Assembly: GCA_934668875.1 (NCBI GenBank)
Contig: CAKUON010000006.1
Location: forward strand, 62,001-126,000
Length of the DNA: 64,000 nucleotides
Direction of reading: 5' to 3'
Source of the DNA: an uncultured Collinsella sp.
Lineage (GTDB): Bacteria; Actinomycetota; Coriobacteriia; Coriobacteriales; Coriobacteriaceae
The notes under the pieces are model-generated. The model had not been told where the DNA came from. It saw only the letters and a program-made list of their open reading frames with translations, and did no database searches. Position numbers and translations under genes: made by a program. Positions 8,637 to 17,263 of the stretch are shown piece after piece. Numbering within the stretch: position 1 is the stretch's first letter; every line of letters begins with the position of its first letter.

Positions 8637-8951
8637 TTATGCAGCGGTGATCGAAATCTCCTGGTCGACACCCAACAGCTGGACCACGCGCATCACCGGG
8701 GGCTGCACATTGGTGCAGCTAAAGCGCTTGCCGTGGTCGACCGCGTGGTGCGCGGCGCCCACGAGCACGCCAATGCCCGTCGAATCGATGTAGCTCACCT
8801 GAGCAAAATCGAGCTCAACGGCCTCGGTGGGCTGCTCGAGCGCCAGGTCGATGGCATTGCGCAGGCTATCGGCGTTAGAGATATCGATCTCGCCGGTTAC
8901 CTTAATGGTGTAAAGCTCTGGCGTGGGGTTGGTGGAAATACCCAAATCCAT
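8637..8951 (-). CDS. STAS-domain anti-sigma factor antagonist
   Basis: A 104-residue single-domain protein of the SpoIIAA/RsbV type. The phosphorylation motif YIDSTGIGVL places the regulated serine at residue 57. Such proteins bind an anti-sigma kinase and free a sigma factor when unphosphorylated. No anti-sigma kinase or sigma factor lies next to it, so its partner is elsewhere. AAAGGAG precedes the ATG. It is 50 bases downstream of the aminotransferase gene on the same strand. Confidence 0.88.
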   Translation of the reverse strand: MDLGISTNPTPELYTIKVTGEIDISNADSLRNAIDLALEQPTEAVELDFAQVSYIDSTGIGVLVGAAHHAVDHGKRFSCTNVQPPVMRVVQLLGVDQEISITAA

Positions 8952-9001
8952 GTATACGCTCCTTTGTGTATTGAAAGTGCGGACAGTGCAGGGTCGGCGC
9001 G

Positions 9002-10306
9002 TTAGCCGCGCTCGGCGCGTGCCAGCTCGGCGGCGACCAGCTTAACGGCGAGCACCAACACGTCGAGCGCGGCTTCCAGGTCCTCGACCGTGGGATAGCT
9101 CGGTGCGATGCGGATGTTGGTGTCGCGCGGGTCCTTGCCATAGGGCCAGGTAGCACCGGCCGGCGTGAGCTTAACGCCCAGATCGGCGCAGAGCGCGGCG
9201 ACCTTTTGGGCCGAGCCCTCGGGACCATCGAAGCTCACGAAGTAACCGCCGCGGGGGTGCGTCCAAGTGGCACAGCCCGTGTCGCCCAGGCCCTCGGTGA
9301 GCTTGCGCTCAACGGCCTCAAAGCGCGGACGCAGGAACTCGGCGTGCTTCTTCATGTGCTCCTTAACCGCCTCGAGGGTAGGAAGGAAGCGCACGTGGCG
9401 CAGCTGGTTGAGCTTGTCGGCGCTGATCAGGCCGGCCTTCAGACGCTTAGAGAACTCGGCGATCACAGCAGGGCTCGCACCGATAAAGCCGATGCCGGCG
9501 CCCGGGAAGGTGATCTTGGACGTCGAGGCAAAGGCGACCACGCGGTCCTCGGTGCCCGCCGCGCGGGCGAGGTCGAAGATGTTGGCGAGCTCGTCGGTCT
9601 CGTCGTACAGGTCGTGCACGCAGTAGGCGTTGTCCCAGAAGATGCGGAAATCGGGCGCGGCCGTGGACATCTCGACCAGGCGGCGCACGGTGTCCTCGCT
9701 AAAGGTGATGCCCGTGGGGTTGGAATACTTGGGCACGCACCAGATGCCCTTGATGGAATCGTCAGCGGCAACGAGGCGCTCGATCTCGTCCATGTCGGGG
9801 CCGTTGTCGGTCATCGCGACGGGGACGTTCTCGATGCCCAGGTCGGCGGTGATGCCAAAGTGGCGGTCGTAGCCGGGAACGGGGCACAGGAACTTGACCT
9901 TCTTGCCGTCGTGGGCGGCCTCGTAGGCGTCCCAGGGCTCGCTGCCGCACGAACCGCAGCGCCAGAACATGCCGGCGATGTCGTGCTCGATCAAAAGGCT
10001 CGACGAACCCAACACAAGCGTCTGCTCGGCGGGGCAGCCCAAGAACTCCCCTGCCAGCTTGCGTGCCGAGGGAATGCCCTCAAAGCAACCGTAGTTGGAG
10101 CAGTCGACGTTGCCGTCGTGCAGGTCGGAATTAGCATTGAGGATATCGAGCATGAGGCGCGAGATGTCCACCTGGGCGGGCGACGGCTTGCCGCGGGCCA
10201 TGTCGAGCGCCAGGCCCTTGGCCTTGACCTCGGCGACCTCGGCCTTGAGCGCCTCAATGGCGGCATCGAGTTCGGTGGTTTCCATCTTCTGGTAGATCGT
10301 CTGCAT
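9002..10306 (-). CDS. PLP-dependent class I/II aminotransferase (aspartate aminotransferase-like, PF12897 type)
   Basis: A 434-residue PLP enzyme. The PLP lysine lies in STSKITFPGAGIGF (about residue 264); DNAYCVHDL and KYSNPTGITF are the Asp and NPTG motifs of fold type I. The N-terminal LALDMARGKPSPAQ and the overall plan match the MocR-domain-like aminotransferase group, some of whose members act as aspartate aminotransferases. The substrate is not provable here. GAAAGG precedes the ATG. Upstream is a divergent gene for an 84-residue unknown protein. Confidence 0.85.
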   Translation of the reverse strand: MQTIYQKMETTELDAAIEALKAEVAEVKAKGLALDMARGKPSPAQVDISRLMLDILNANSDLHDGNVDCSNYGCFEGIPSARKLAGEFLGCPAEQTLVLGSSSLLIEHDIAGMFWRCGSCGSEPWDAYEAAHDGKKVKFLCPVPGYDRHFGITADLGIENVPVAMTDNGPDMDEIERLVAADDSIKGIWCVPKYSNPTGITFSEDTVRRLVEMSTAAPDFRIFWDNAYCVHDLYDETDELANIFDLARAAGTEDRVVAFASTSKITFPGAGIGFIGASPAVIAEFSKRLKAGLISADKLNQLRHVRFLPTLEAVKEHMKKHAEFLRPRFEAVERKLTEGLGDTGCATWTHPRGGYFVSFDGPEGSAQKVAALCADLGVKLTPAGATWPYGKDPRDTNIRIAPSYPTVEDLEAALDVLVLAVKLVAAELARAERG

Positions 10307-10465
10307 GGGTGCGACCTTTCACGAAGCGGTACGTTGCAATTCTTCTAAGTATAGACCGCCATCGCCGCAACGTTATGAAGCCGTGATAGATTAAGTCCAT
10401 CTCAATGAATTACGACATCGCCGCGTGCGTCCCACATGGCGGCGCGGTTCGCCCAAGGAGGCACT

Positions 10466-10720
10466 ATGGAGTACGGATCGTTTAGGGCCGAGGAATTCGG
10501 CGACCTGCAGCGCCTGATCGACGGGCTGTTTTACGACCGCCATGCCATCGACCGCCTGGATCTGATCGTACAGGCCGAAATCTTGGACCTGGCGCCCGAC
10601 CTCATGGAGATCGTGAACCTTTTGCCGCCCGGCTATTACGACCGCCAGTCACTTTGTGATCAGCTCAACTCCGCCTTAGCCGCCCACGGCTGGGGCGCCG
10701 TCTACGGAACGGTGGAATAA
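10466..10720 (+). CDS. Small conserved-looking protein of unknown function
   Basis: 84 residues starting MEYGSFRAEEFGDLQRLI, with AAGGAGG six bases before the ATG at 10466. It is acidic at the start, has no membrane segment or signal peptide, and ends HGWGAVYGTVE. Predicted mostly helical. The strong ribosome site, normal third-codon G/C bias and a following stem-loop support a real gene. I do not recognise the family. Confidence 0.7.
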   Translation: MEYGSFRAEEFGDLQRLIDGLFYDRHAIDRLDLIVQAEILDLAPDLMEIVNLLPPGYYDRQSLCDQLNSALAAHGWGAVYGTVE

Positions 10721-10772
10721 GCCTCGAGGCCGGCGATTTGGCCCGCTTCCCGACCTTGGCGAGGCTTGTTTT
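10721..10772 (+). terminator. Possible terminator after the 84-residue gene
   Basis: GCCTCG at 10721 pairs with CGAGGC at 10760, with GGCCGG...TTGGCC-type pairing inside, followed by TTGTTTT. Confidence 0.5.
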
Positions 10773-10781
10773 AGGGCTTGT

Positions 10782-10828
10782 GGCCAAAAAAGGGCAAATA
10801 TGAGTACTGTTACCTTTTTAGTAGCAGC
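10782..10828 (+). repeat. ATATGAGTACTG repeat, copy 1
   Basis: Contains GGCCAAAAAAGGGC, then CAAATATGAGTACTG, then a small hairpin CTGTTAC / GTAGCAG around CTTTTTA. The same block is at 29015-29061 and, inverted and shorter, at 29206-29240. No gene overlaps it. Confidence 0.75.
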
Positions 10829-10968
10829 GATTCTTGGTCGAAATCGGCAAAACTCGACTTGAAACTTCCTAATCACCGTCAGCTAGCGCCAAATTGGAAG
10901 TCGATGGTCACTCATTAACGTACAGTTCTTATAACTTTGTTCATTATTTTCCGCACCTAAAATGATAC

Positions 10969-11003
10969 GCCGTTTGTGACAGTACTCACAAACGGCGTTT
11001 TTT
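10969..11003 (+). terminator. Strong Rho-independent terminator
   Basis: GCCGTTTGTGA and TCACAAACGGC form an 11-bp perfect stem with a CAGTAC loop, then GTTTTTT. It points along the plus strand, 250 bases after the only upstream plus-strand gene, so it may end a transcript that starts in this gap. Confidence 0.85.
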
Positions 11004-11093
11004 GACCACTGGCGTGTCTGGCAGGCGGCAAGCACCGCCCGAATCCGCATTTTGAACGCGCCCGAATCGGTTCTGGAGCCGGTTTTCGCGCTC

Positions 11094-12452
11094 TTACTCG
11101 TCTTTGGGCGCGGGGTGTTTGCAGACCACGCTCATGTAGATCATGCCGATCACGGCTGCGGTGACAGAGCCGGCGAGAATAGCGGCCTTGGCTGCAAGAA
11201 CCTCAAACTGGGCCGCCGGGAAGGCGAGGCCGCTGATGAGGATCGACATGGTAAAGCCGATACCGCCCAGAATGCCCACGCCGGCGATCATGTGCCAGTT
11301 GACGTTATGCGGCAGCTCGCAGGCCTTGAGCTTGACCAGCGCGAACGTCATGCCAAAGATGCCGATCGGCTTGCCCAGCAGCATGCCAAAGTACACGCCG
11401 AGCGTCACCGGGTCGGTGAGCAGCGTGCTCATGTCCACGCCCACTAAGCGAACCTGAGCGTTTACGAACGCAAAGATCGGCAGGATCACAAAGTTGACCG
11501 GCGTGGAGATCAGACGCTCCATGCGGATAAGCGGCGGGGTCACGCGGTGCATGACGCGCTCGACCTTGGTGGTCGAGACCGTAAAGTCGTGCTGGCCCAG
11601 AATGTGCGCCTCGTCGTCGTAGCGGTCGTCGAGCAGTGGCAGGCACTCGCCCAGCCAGTCGGTGAGGCTGTCGAGCTTAACGCCGCACTTGGCCGGAATG
11701 GTGAAGGCCAGGATGACGCCGGCAAGCGTAGCGTGCACGCCGCTCTTGAACATGCAGAACCACAACAGCAGACCCAGTACCGAATACGGGGCAAGGCGGT
11801 AATGCTGCGTCTTGTTAAGCCACACGAGCGCGCAGGTCACAAGCGCGGCGGCGGCCAACCAAAACGGATTGGGGCTCTGACCGTAGAAGATGGCGATGGC
11901 GGCGATGGAGATCAGGTCGTCGGCGATGGCGAGCGTCGAGAAGAACACGCGCACGCCGTTGGGCACGCGATTGCCCAAAAGCGACAGCACGCCCAGCGCA
12001 AAGGCAATATCGGTTGCCATGGGGATGGCCCAACCGTTGCGGGCGCCGGCATGGTTAAAAATCAGGTAGATGCAGGCGGGAACGACGACGCCGCCCACGG
12101 CCGCCAACATGGGAAGCATGGCCTGACGCGGATTCTTGAGCTCGCCGACCGTCATCTCGTACTTAAGCTCAATGCCCACCAACAAAAAGAAAATCGCCAT
12201 GAGGAAGTCGTTGACGAAAAGCTCAACGGTGAGACCAGCCGTAAGGTTGCCCAGGCCCACATACAGCGGGGTCTCCAAAAAGTGATGGATGGCCTCGTAG
12301 GCATCGGTGTTGGCGCAGATAACGGCGGCGATAGCGGCAAAGACCATGACGGCGGCGGAAATCGTGCCGTTCTCGGCGATGCGCTCCCAGATGTCGTGGC
12401 GCTCAAAACGCTTGCGCTCACGAACGTTAAACAGCTGCTCGGGTGCTGCCAT
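11094..12452 (-). CDS. nhaA: Na+/H+ antiporter NhaA
   Basis: Membrane antiporter exchanging sodium for protons, used for pH and salt balance. 452 residues with about 11-12 membrane segments. The ion-binding Asp pair is in TLAIADDLISIAAIA; FFLLVGIELKYEM and FLVNDFLMAIF-type stretches near the N-terminus are NhaA features. It is longer than the E. coli protein (388) through N-terminal and mid-protein loops. GAAAGGAG precedes the ATG. No adjacent NhaR-like regulator. Confidence 0.93.
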   Translation of the reverse strand: MAAPEQLFNVRERKRFERHDIWERIAENGTISAAVMVFAAIAAVICANTDAYEAIHHFLETPLYVGLGNLTAGLTVELFVNDFLMAIFFLLVGIELKYEMTVGELKNPRQAMLPMLAAVGGVVVPACIYLIFNHAGARNGWAIPMATDIAFALGVLSLLGNRVPNGVRVFFSTLAIADDLISIAAIAIFYGQSPNPFWLAAAALVTCALVWLNKTQHYRLAPYSVLGLLLWFCMFKSGVHATLAGVILAFTIPAKCGVKLDSLTDWLGECLPLLDDRYDDEAHILGQHDFTVSTTKVERVMHRVTPPLIRMERLISTPVNFVILPIFAFVNAQVRLVGVDMSTLLTDPVTLGVYFGMLLGKPIGIFGMTFALVKLKACELPHNVNWHMIAGVGILGGIGFTMSILISGLAFPAAQFEVLAAKAAILAGSVTAAVIGMIYMSVVCKHPAPKDE

Positions 12453-12660
12453 GGGCGGCTCCTTTCACGGGAAAGCTCCCGTCTTAAAAAAGCACGGCCC
12501 GCCCAAGTGGCGGCGCCGCGCTCTAACGTATTACGCTTGCATCTAGCCTACCCTGCACGACAAGCACGCAGGCGTGGCCGAAAAGCGGAACCACAGGTTG
12601 AACATTATTTGCTCAACGGCACGGGCACACCTGTCCGAGAGACGACGCGGCGCCGTGCAC

Positions 12661-12702
12661 AAAAAACGACCGGAGCGCGGGGCGTCCGCGATCCGGTCGT
12701 GG
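12661..12702 (-). terminator. Terminator for ppaC
   Basis: CGACCGGA pairs with TCCGGTCG at the other end of the hairpin; reading the minus strand it is followed by six T. It starts 18 bases after the ppaC stop. Confidence 0.8.
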
Positions 12703-12719
12703 CGTTCGGTCAACTAAAC

Positions 12720-13643
12720 CTAGCAGGCGGCCATGATGGGGGCAGCGACCTGCTTCTTACGGGAGAGGACGCCCGGCATCCAAACGCCGTCGTGCTCGTC
12801 GGCAATGCCCAGGCCCTTCTGAGCAGCCTCTGTCTCGCCCTCGAGCAGGACCTGCGAGCCCTCCTCCATGATGTCGGTGATGCACAGGACAATGCCGTCG
12901 GCACCCTTCTCGGCGGCGTAGGCGCGCATGGCCTCGCGAATCTCGTCGATCATGCCGAGTGCGCGGCTCTTGTCGACGGTCTCGTACTGGCCGATGAGCA
13001 GCTTCTTGCCAGCGGGCTCGAACATCTTGATGTCGTTGCCGACCATCTCGGCTGCGGTGAAGGAGCCGGACGGACGGGTGAGGAAGACCTCCATGCCAAA
13101 CTTGACCGGGTCGACGCCCACCTGCTCGCCGAGCTTGGCGGCGACGGCGCGGTCGACATCGGTGGTGGTGGGGCTCTTGAGCATGAGCGTGTCGGTCATC
13201 ATGGCCGAGAGCAGCAGCTTGGCCTGGACGTCGGAAAGCTCAACGCCGAGCACGCCGGCGAGTTTGGTGACGATGGTGCAGCTGGAGCCCCAGGGCAGGC
13301 AGATGTAATGCAGCGGGCCGGCGGTCTCGAAGTCGCCGATGCGGTGATGGTCGACAACGCCAAAGACCGTGGCGTCCTTAAGGCCGGCGACGGACTGGGC
13401 AGACTCGTTGTGGTCGGTGAGAACGACGAGCTGACCGGCCTCGACGGACTCGATCACGCGGGGCTCGGCAATGCCGGCGTCGGCAAGCAGCTTGGCGGAC
13501 TCGGCCGGAAGCTGACCAAGGGCGCAGGCCTCGTAGGTGTTGCCGGCATACTCAACCTGGTTGAGCAGCTGGGACAGGACGACGGCGCTCATGATGGCGT
13601 CGTTATCGGGGTTCTGGTGACCAAAGACAAGAACGTTTGCCAT
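12720..13643 (-). CDS. ppaC: Manganese-dependent inorganic pyrophosphatase
   Basis: Family II pyrophosphatase (DHH superfamily) that hydrolyses PPi to phosphate and drives biosynthetic reactions. The N-terminal FGHQNPDNDAI carries the first metal ligands (H9, D13, D15); GVVDHHRIGDF is the DHH motif near residue 98. LLSAMMTDTLMLKSPTTT and the C-terminal SRKKQ (active-site Lys/Arg) are also typical. 307 residues is standard. GGAGG lies close before the ATG. No CBS regulatory domains. Confidence 0.95.
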   Translation of the reverse strand: MANVLVFGHQNPDNDAIMSAVVLSQLLNQVEYAGNTYEACALGQLPAESAKLLADAGIAEPRVIESVEAGQLVVLTDHNESAQSVAGLKDATVFGVVDHHRIGDFETAGPLHYICLPWGSSCTIVTKLAGVLGVELSDVQAKLLLSAMMTDTLMLKSPTTTDVDRAVAAKLGEQVGVDPVKFGMEVFLTRPSGSFTAAEMVGNDIKMFEPAGKKLLIGQYETVDKSRALGMIDEIREAMRAYAAEKGADGIVLCITDIMEEGSQVLLEGETEAAQKGLGIADEHDGVWMPGVLSRKKQVAAPIMAAC

Positions 13644-13778
13644 GGATATCCTCCACTTGATATGTGTACTTGGGCGTAGCTATGGTAGCACGCCGATGCC
13701 GAGCCTTCGCAGACGGAAGGGGCACGGCATATTTTGGGGCAGGCATGGAGGCCAAGGCTGTCCCTTTTGCACCATGTT

Positions 13779-13808
13779 GGTGCAAAGTAACCTGGCCCCC
13801 TCGCACCA
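13779..13808. repeat. REP-like hairpin, AACCTGGCCCC family
   Basis: GGTGCAAAGTAACCTGG followed by CCCC, with GGTGC and GCACC ends pairing. It lies immediately next to the ROK kinase stop codon. The same block is at 21466-21494. An upstream GCTGTCCCTTTTGCACC seems to be a degenerate partner arm. Confidence 0.7.
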
Positions 13809-13809
13809 G

Positions 13810-14763
13810 CTATTTGCCGGCGGCGCGCAGGGCTACGTAGGCGGCACCGATGATGCCGGCGTCGTTGCCGAGCGAAGCGACCTTAATGGGCGTCTCGCGC
13901 GAGGCGGAGAGCGCGTACTGCTTAAAGTGCTCGCGGACCTTGTCGAGGTAGACATCGGCCGAAGCGGAAGCACCGCCGCCGATCAGGAACATCTCGGGGT
14001 CGACCACGTTGGCAATAAGCGCCAGGGCACGGCCGAGATAGTCGGCCATGGTATCGGCAGCTGCCAGCGCGAGCTTGTCACCCTCGCGGCAGGCCTGGAA
14101 CACGTCCTTGGAATCAGAAGGCCCGGTGAGCTCGATGGGCTCGACGCCCGCCTTCTTGCACTCGGCAAGGTAGTTACTCACCACGCCGGTGGCGCTGGAA
14201 TACTGCTCCAGATGGCCATGGCCGCCACAGCCGCAGGTGCGCTCCTCAGCCGGGTTCAGGCACATGTGGCCAATCTCGCCGCCGGCACCCACAACGCCCG
14301 ACACCACGTCGCCGTTGACGATAACGCCACCACCCACGCCGGTACCAATGGTGACCATCACCACGTTCTGTACGCCCTTGGCAGAGCCGAGCCAGGCCTC
14401 GCCCATGGCTGCGGCGTTGGCATCGTTCTCGTATTTAACAACCGCGTCGGGGCAGTGCTCCTGAATGGCGACTCTTAGCTCGGGCAGGTTAATGGCAATG
14501 TTGGCCTTGACCTTGGCATCGCCCGATGCCGGGATGGGGCACGGAACGGCCAGGCCAATACCCGCCACAAAGGCGCGCGGAATCTGGGCCTTGGCGACCA
14601 CCTGGTCGATAGCCTCGGTCACCGCGGCAAAGCCCGCGGCGTCAACGATGGGAGGCGTGGGCACGCTGGCCTTGGCCAGCAGGTTGCCGTCCTCGTCGAA
14701 CAGGCCCTCCTTAACCGAAGTGCCGCCGACGTCAATGCCGATGTAGTACTGCTTAGGTTCCAT
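13810..14763 (-). CDS. ROK-family sugar kinase (glucokinase type)
   Basis: Phosphorylates a hexose, most likely glucose, in the cytoplasm. The N-terminal GIDVGGTSVKEGLFD is the ATP-phosphate motif; VTIGTGVGGGVIVNG and GEIGHM follow. The ROK zinc site is CGCGGHGHLEQYSS. 317 residues from the ATG at 14763, chosen for the AAAGGTGG upstream; the frame to 14829 lacks one. It is divergent from the gntR-manA pair, which suggests shared control of hexose use. It could also act on mannose or N-acetyl sugars. Confidence 0.85.
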   Translation of the reverse strand: MEPKQYYIGIDVGGTSVKEGLFDEDGNLLAKASVPTPPIVDAAGFAAVTEAIDQVVAKAQIPRAFVAGIGLAVPCPIPASGDAKVKANIAINLPELRVAIQEHCPDAVVKYENDANAAAMGEAWLGSAKGVQNVVMVTIGTGVGGGVIVNGDVVSGVVGAGGEIGHMCLNPAEERTCGCGGHGHLEQYSSATGVVSNYLAECKKAGVEPIELTGPSDSKDVFQACREGDKLALAAADTMADYLGRALALIANVVDPEMFLIGGGASASADVYLDKVREHFKQYALSASRETPIKVASLGNDAGIIGAAYVALRAAGK

Positions 14764-15103
14764 GGGAGCCCACCTTTCTCGTTTAAACATTGCCTGTATG
14801 GTACCGCTCCCAAGGCAAAAACCTGCCAAAAAGGGGCAGGTTTGTTTTGGCAGGTTTTATCTGTGAAAACGCAGGGCATGGAATTTGGTTCGTTGGGCGG
14901 TAAAACGGCTCAACCCCATCCTCGAGTCGATCAATTTGCTCAATACCACATTATTCGAATGCATATTCATTTAGAGCGCTCTAGTTTTTAAAGAGAAGCG
15001 TTTTTTAATTAAACCTTTCTCGAACTTTTCAAAAACGCAATAGGGATGCTTAGGTGTTGACTATACTTTCTTCTGTACTCAATCAAGCCGGAAAGGAGGT
15101 TCC
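14764..15103. other. Divergent regulatory region between ROK kinase and gntR
   Basis: 340 bases without a gene. It holds a REP-like hairpin (14819-14858), an AT-rich stretch (about 14935-15040), a possible -10 box TATACT at 15063-15068 and a partial dyad TTGACTATAC...GTACTCAA at 15057-15082 that could be an operator for the GntR protein. The dyad is imperfect and its role is inferred only from position. Confidence 0.4.
14819..14858. repeat. REP-like hairpin, GGGGCAGGTTTGT variant
   Basis: AACCTGCC can pair with either of two GGCAGGTT copies (14835 and 14849). The core AAAGGGGCAGGTTTGT matches AAAGGGGTCAGGTTTGT at 21440-21456, placing it in the same repeat family. Confidence 0.65.
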
Positions 15104-15823
15104 ATGATTCCCAAATACGAGGCGATAGCTGCAGATATCCGTCGAAGCGTCGAGGACGGCTCCCTTAAGCCGGGCGACAAACTGCCCACCGTCGTAGAGT
15201 TTTGCGAGCTGTATAGCGTTTCCAAGATCACCGTCAAGCGCGCGATTGAGCAGATCACCGAGGAAGGCCTTATTACCAGCCGGCGCGGATCGGGCACCTA
15301 CGTCAAGGACACGGCGGGGCTTCCCGGCCAGGTGTTTTTCCAGGGCAAGAATGACCGCGCCCAGGGTTTTTCGTATGAGCACCGCGGGGAGAAGGTGACC
15401 TCGGTAGTCTACGATTTCTCGATTGTCAATCCACCAGCGGACGTCGCTACTCAGCTGGGAATTGCCGAGGACGACTTTGCCTATCACATCGTGCGCGTGC
15501 GCCAGGTCGACGAGAAGCCCATCGTCATCGAGTACACCTACATGCCTCTCGAGCTGATACCGGGCCTTAAAAAGAAGGACCTGTACGGATCGGTCTATAG
15601 CTTTATCCGCGAGCAATGCGGGCTGAAGATTTCGAGCTTCCACCGCACCATCCGCGCCGTGACGGCAACCGAGGAAGAGGCCGAGCGTCTGGACACCAAA
15701 CCCGGCGCTCCCCTGCTCGAACTCAACCAGATTGGCTTTTTGGATAGCGGCAACGCCTTTGAGTACTCGATTTCGCGCAACGTCGGCGACCGCTTTGAGC
15801 TGCACAACGTAACGTTGGCATAG
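15104..15823 (+). CDS. GntR-family transcriptional regulator with UTRA sensor domain
   Basis: 239 residues: winged helix-turn-helix at about 1-70 (PTVVEFCELYSVSKITVKRAI, GLITSRRGSGTYV), then a UTRA ligand domain of the HutC/NagR subfamily (IPGLKKKDLYGSVYSFI, PLLELNQIGFLDSGNAFEYS). UTRA proteins usually sense a phosphorylated sugar. AAAGGAGG precedes the ATG. It is 72 bases upstream of manA and divergent from a ROK kinase, so it probably controls hexose or mannose metabolism. Confidence 0.9.
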   Translation: MIPKYEAIAADIRRSVEDGSLKPGDKLPTVVEFCELYSVSKITVKRAIEQITEEGLITSRRGSGTYVKDTAGLPGQVFFQGKNDRAQGFSYEHRGEKVTSVVYDFSIVNPPADVATQLGIAEDDFAYHIVRVRQVDEKPIVIEYTYMPLELIPGLKKKDLYGSVYSFIREQCGLKISSFHRTIRAVTATEEEAERLDTKPGAPLLELNQIGFLDSGNAFEYSISRNVGDRFELHNVTLA

Positions 15824-15895
15824 TTTTGTAATCCGGTGGGTGCTCGTTTTGAGCTGTCTTACGCGGCACCCGCACAACCTTATGGGGGTATGCAC

Positions 15896-16828
15896 ATGTC
15901 CGATTTGATTAAACTCACGCCGATCTTCCACGAGAAGATCTGGGGCGGCCGCCAGCTGGAGACCGTGTTTGGCTACGACATTCCCGAGGGTCCCATCGGT
16001 GAGTGCTGGGCCATCTCGGCCCATCCCAACGGCGACTGCCAAATTGCCGAGGGACCGTACGCCGGCCACACGCTGTCGTGGCTGTGGGCCGAGCACCGCG
16101 AGCTCTTTGGCAACTGCGAGGGCAAGGAGTTCCCGCTGCTCATTAAGATTCTGGACGCCAAGGACGACCTTTCGATCCAGATTCACCCCGACGACGAGTA
16201 CGCCGCCGAGCATGAGAACGGTAGCCTGGGCAAGACCGAGTGCTGGTACGTGCTGGACTGCGAGCCCGGCGCCACGATTATCGTCGGGCAGCGCGCCAAG
16301 GATCGTGCCGAGGCCGCACAGATGATCGAAGACGGCCGCTGGGACGACATGCTCAACGTGCTGCCGATTCACAAGGGTGACTTTTTCCAGATTGATTCCG
16401 GTACCGTGCACGCCATCAAGACCGGCACGCTCATTTTAGAGACGCAGCAATCGAGCGACGTGACGTATCGCCTGTACGACTACGACCGCCCCGGCACCGA
16501 CGGCAAGCTGCGCCCGCTGCACATTGAGCAGAGCCTCGATTGCATCAACTTTAACGCGCAGGCTCCGACCGACGGCACGGTGACCGCGCCCGAGGTCGAT
16601 GGCGTGACCGAGCTCGAGTCCAACCCCTGCTACACCGTCGATCGCGTGCGCGTCGACGGCAGCAAGACCCTCGACCAGCGCTGGCCCTTCATGTGCCTGT
16701 CGGTCATCGACGGCGAAGGCACCGTCTGCGGCGACCCCGTCCACAAGGGAAGCCACCTGCTGGCGCCGAGCACCGTGGACAAGATTGAACTCGAGGGCAC
16801 CATGGAGCTGATCATCAGCCACCTGTAA
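15896..16828 (+). CDS. manA: Mannose-6-phosphate isomerase, class I
   Basis: Zinc enzyme interconverting mannose-6-phosphate and fructose-6-phosphate. The start MSDLIKLTPIFHEKIWGG and the metal ligands in SIQIHPDDEYA (Gln, His), GKTECWYVLD (Glu) and DSGTVHAI (His) are class I features. 310 residues from the ATG at 16896-1000, i.e. position 15896, which has GGGGGT eight bases upstream; ATG at 15890 is the alternative. Co-oriented with gntR. A long structured element starts 17 bases past the stop. Confidence 0.92.
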   Translation: MSDLIKLTPIFHEKIWGGRQLETVFGYDIPEGPIGECWAISAHPNGDCQIAEGPYAGHTLSWLWAEHRELFGNCEGKEFPLLIKILDAKDDLSIQIHPDDEYAAEHENGSLGKTECWYVLDCEPGATIIVGQRAKDRAEAAQMIEDGRWDDMLNVLPIHKGDFFQIDSGTVHAIKTGTLILETQQSSDVTYRLYDYDRPGTDGKLRPLHIEQSLDCINFNAQAPTDGTVTAPEVDGVTELESNPCYTVDRVRVDGSKTLDQRWPFMCLSVIDGEGTVCGDPVHKGSHLLAPSTVDKIELEGTMELIISHL

Positions 16829-16845
16829 TCGACCGGTCCCCAAGC

Positions 16846-16976
16846 GCTTGCCGGGGTGGGGCGCGGGGTTTGATCGCCTGCTCGGGCAGTCCTGCTCGCA
16901 CGGAGAGCACATTAAGTGCTCTCCGGCTCGTGCGGAACTCGCGATCGACCAAACCCCGCGCCCCACCCCGGCAAGC
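16846..16976 (+). repeat. Structured 3'-end element, family A, copy 1 (after manA)
   Basis: 131 bases. Perfect 27-bp outer stem (16846-16872 with 16950-16976), then an internal loop with GCCTGCTCGGGCAGTCCTGC on the left and GAACTCGCGATCGA on the right, then an apical hairpin GGAGAGCAC / GTGCTCTCC with loop ATTAA. The second copy (17127-17256) keeps the loop sequences but has a different outer stem. It starts 17 bases after the manA stop, in manA orientation. Confidence 0.85.
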
Positions 16977-17008
16977 CTCTGGCTAGCAACAACAATCAAA
17001 ACGCAACA

Positions 17009-17046
17009 AGGGGCTCCCCCGTTCATCAACGGAGGAGCCCCTTGCC
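17009..17046. terminator. Hairpin between the two family A elements
   Basis: CAAGGGGCTCC / GGAGCCCCTTG with CCGTT / AACGG continuing the stem. Minus-strand reading is followed by TTGCGTTTT, plus-strand by TTGCC. Likely the terminator for pcrA and possibly for manA. Confidence 0.6.
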
Positions 17047-17126
17047 ATATCTAGCTATCAGCCCACCCGGCTCTCCAGACCAAAAAACGAACGAGCAAAG
17101 CGACGTTCGCAAGCAGCGTTATCAAA

Positions 17127-17256
17127 GGACCTGGGAGGGCGTATGGGGCAACATCGATCGCGAGTTCCGCACGCAAAGGAGGCCACTTAATGTGGCCTCC
17201 GTCTTGCGCAGGACTGTCCGAGCAGGCGATGTTGCCCTATACGCCCGCCCAGGTCC
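17127..17256 (-). repeat. Structured 3'-end element, family A, copy 2 (after pcrA)
   Basis: 130 bases, inverted relative to copy 1 and therefore co-oriented with pcrA, whose stop is 8 bases away. Outer stem of about 30 bp with two imperfections, unrelated in sequence to that of copy 1. Reading the minus strand, the left internal loop GCCTGCTCGGACAGTCCTGC and right GGAACTCGCGATCGA are as in copy 1. The apical stem is GGAGGCCAC / GTGGCCTCC, again with loop ATTAA. Confidence 0.85.
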
Positions 17257-17263
17257 GCCGGGA

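Noticed and set aside
11547..13679. 710-residue open frame on the plus strand
   Set aside because: Antisense to nhaA and ppaC and spans their intergenic region; no ribosome site or family.
16846..17256. Ordinary Rho-independent terminators as full explanation of family A
   Set aside because: The stems are far longer than needed, no T-run follows, a separate hairpin lies between the two copies, and the internal loops are conserved in sequence.
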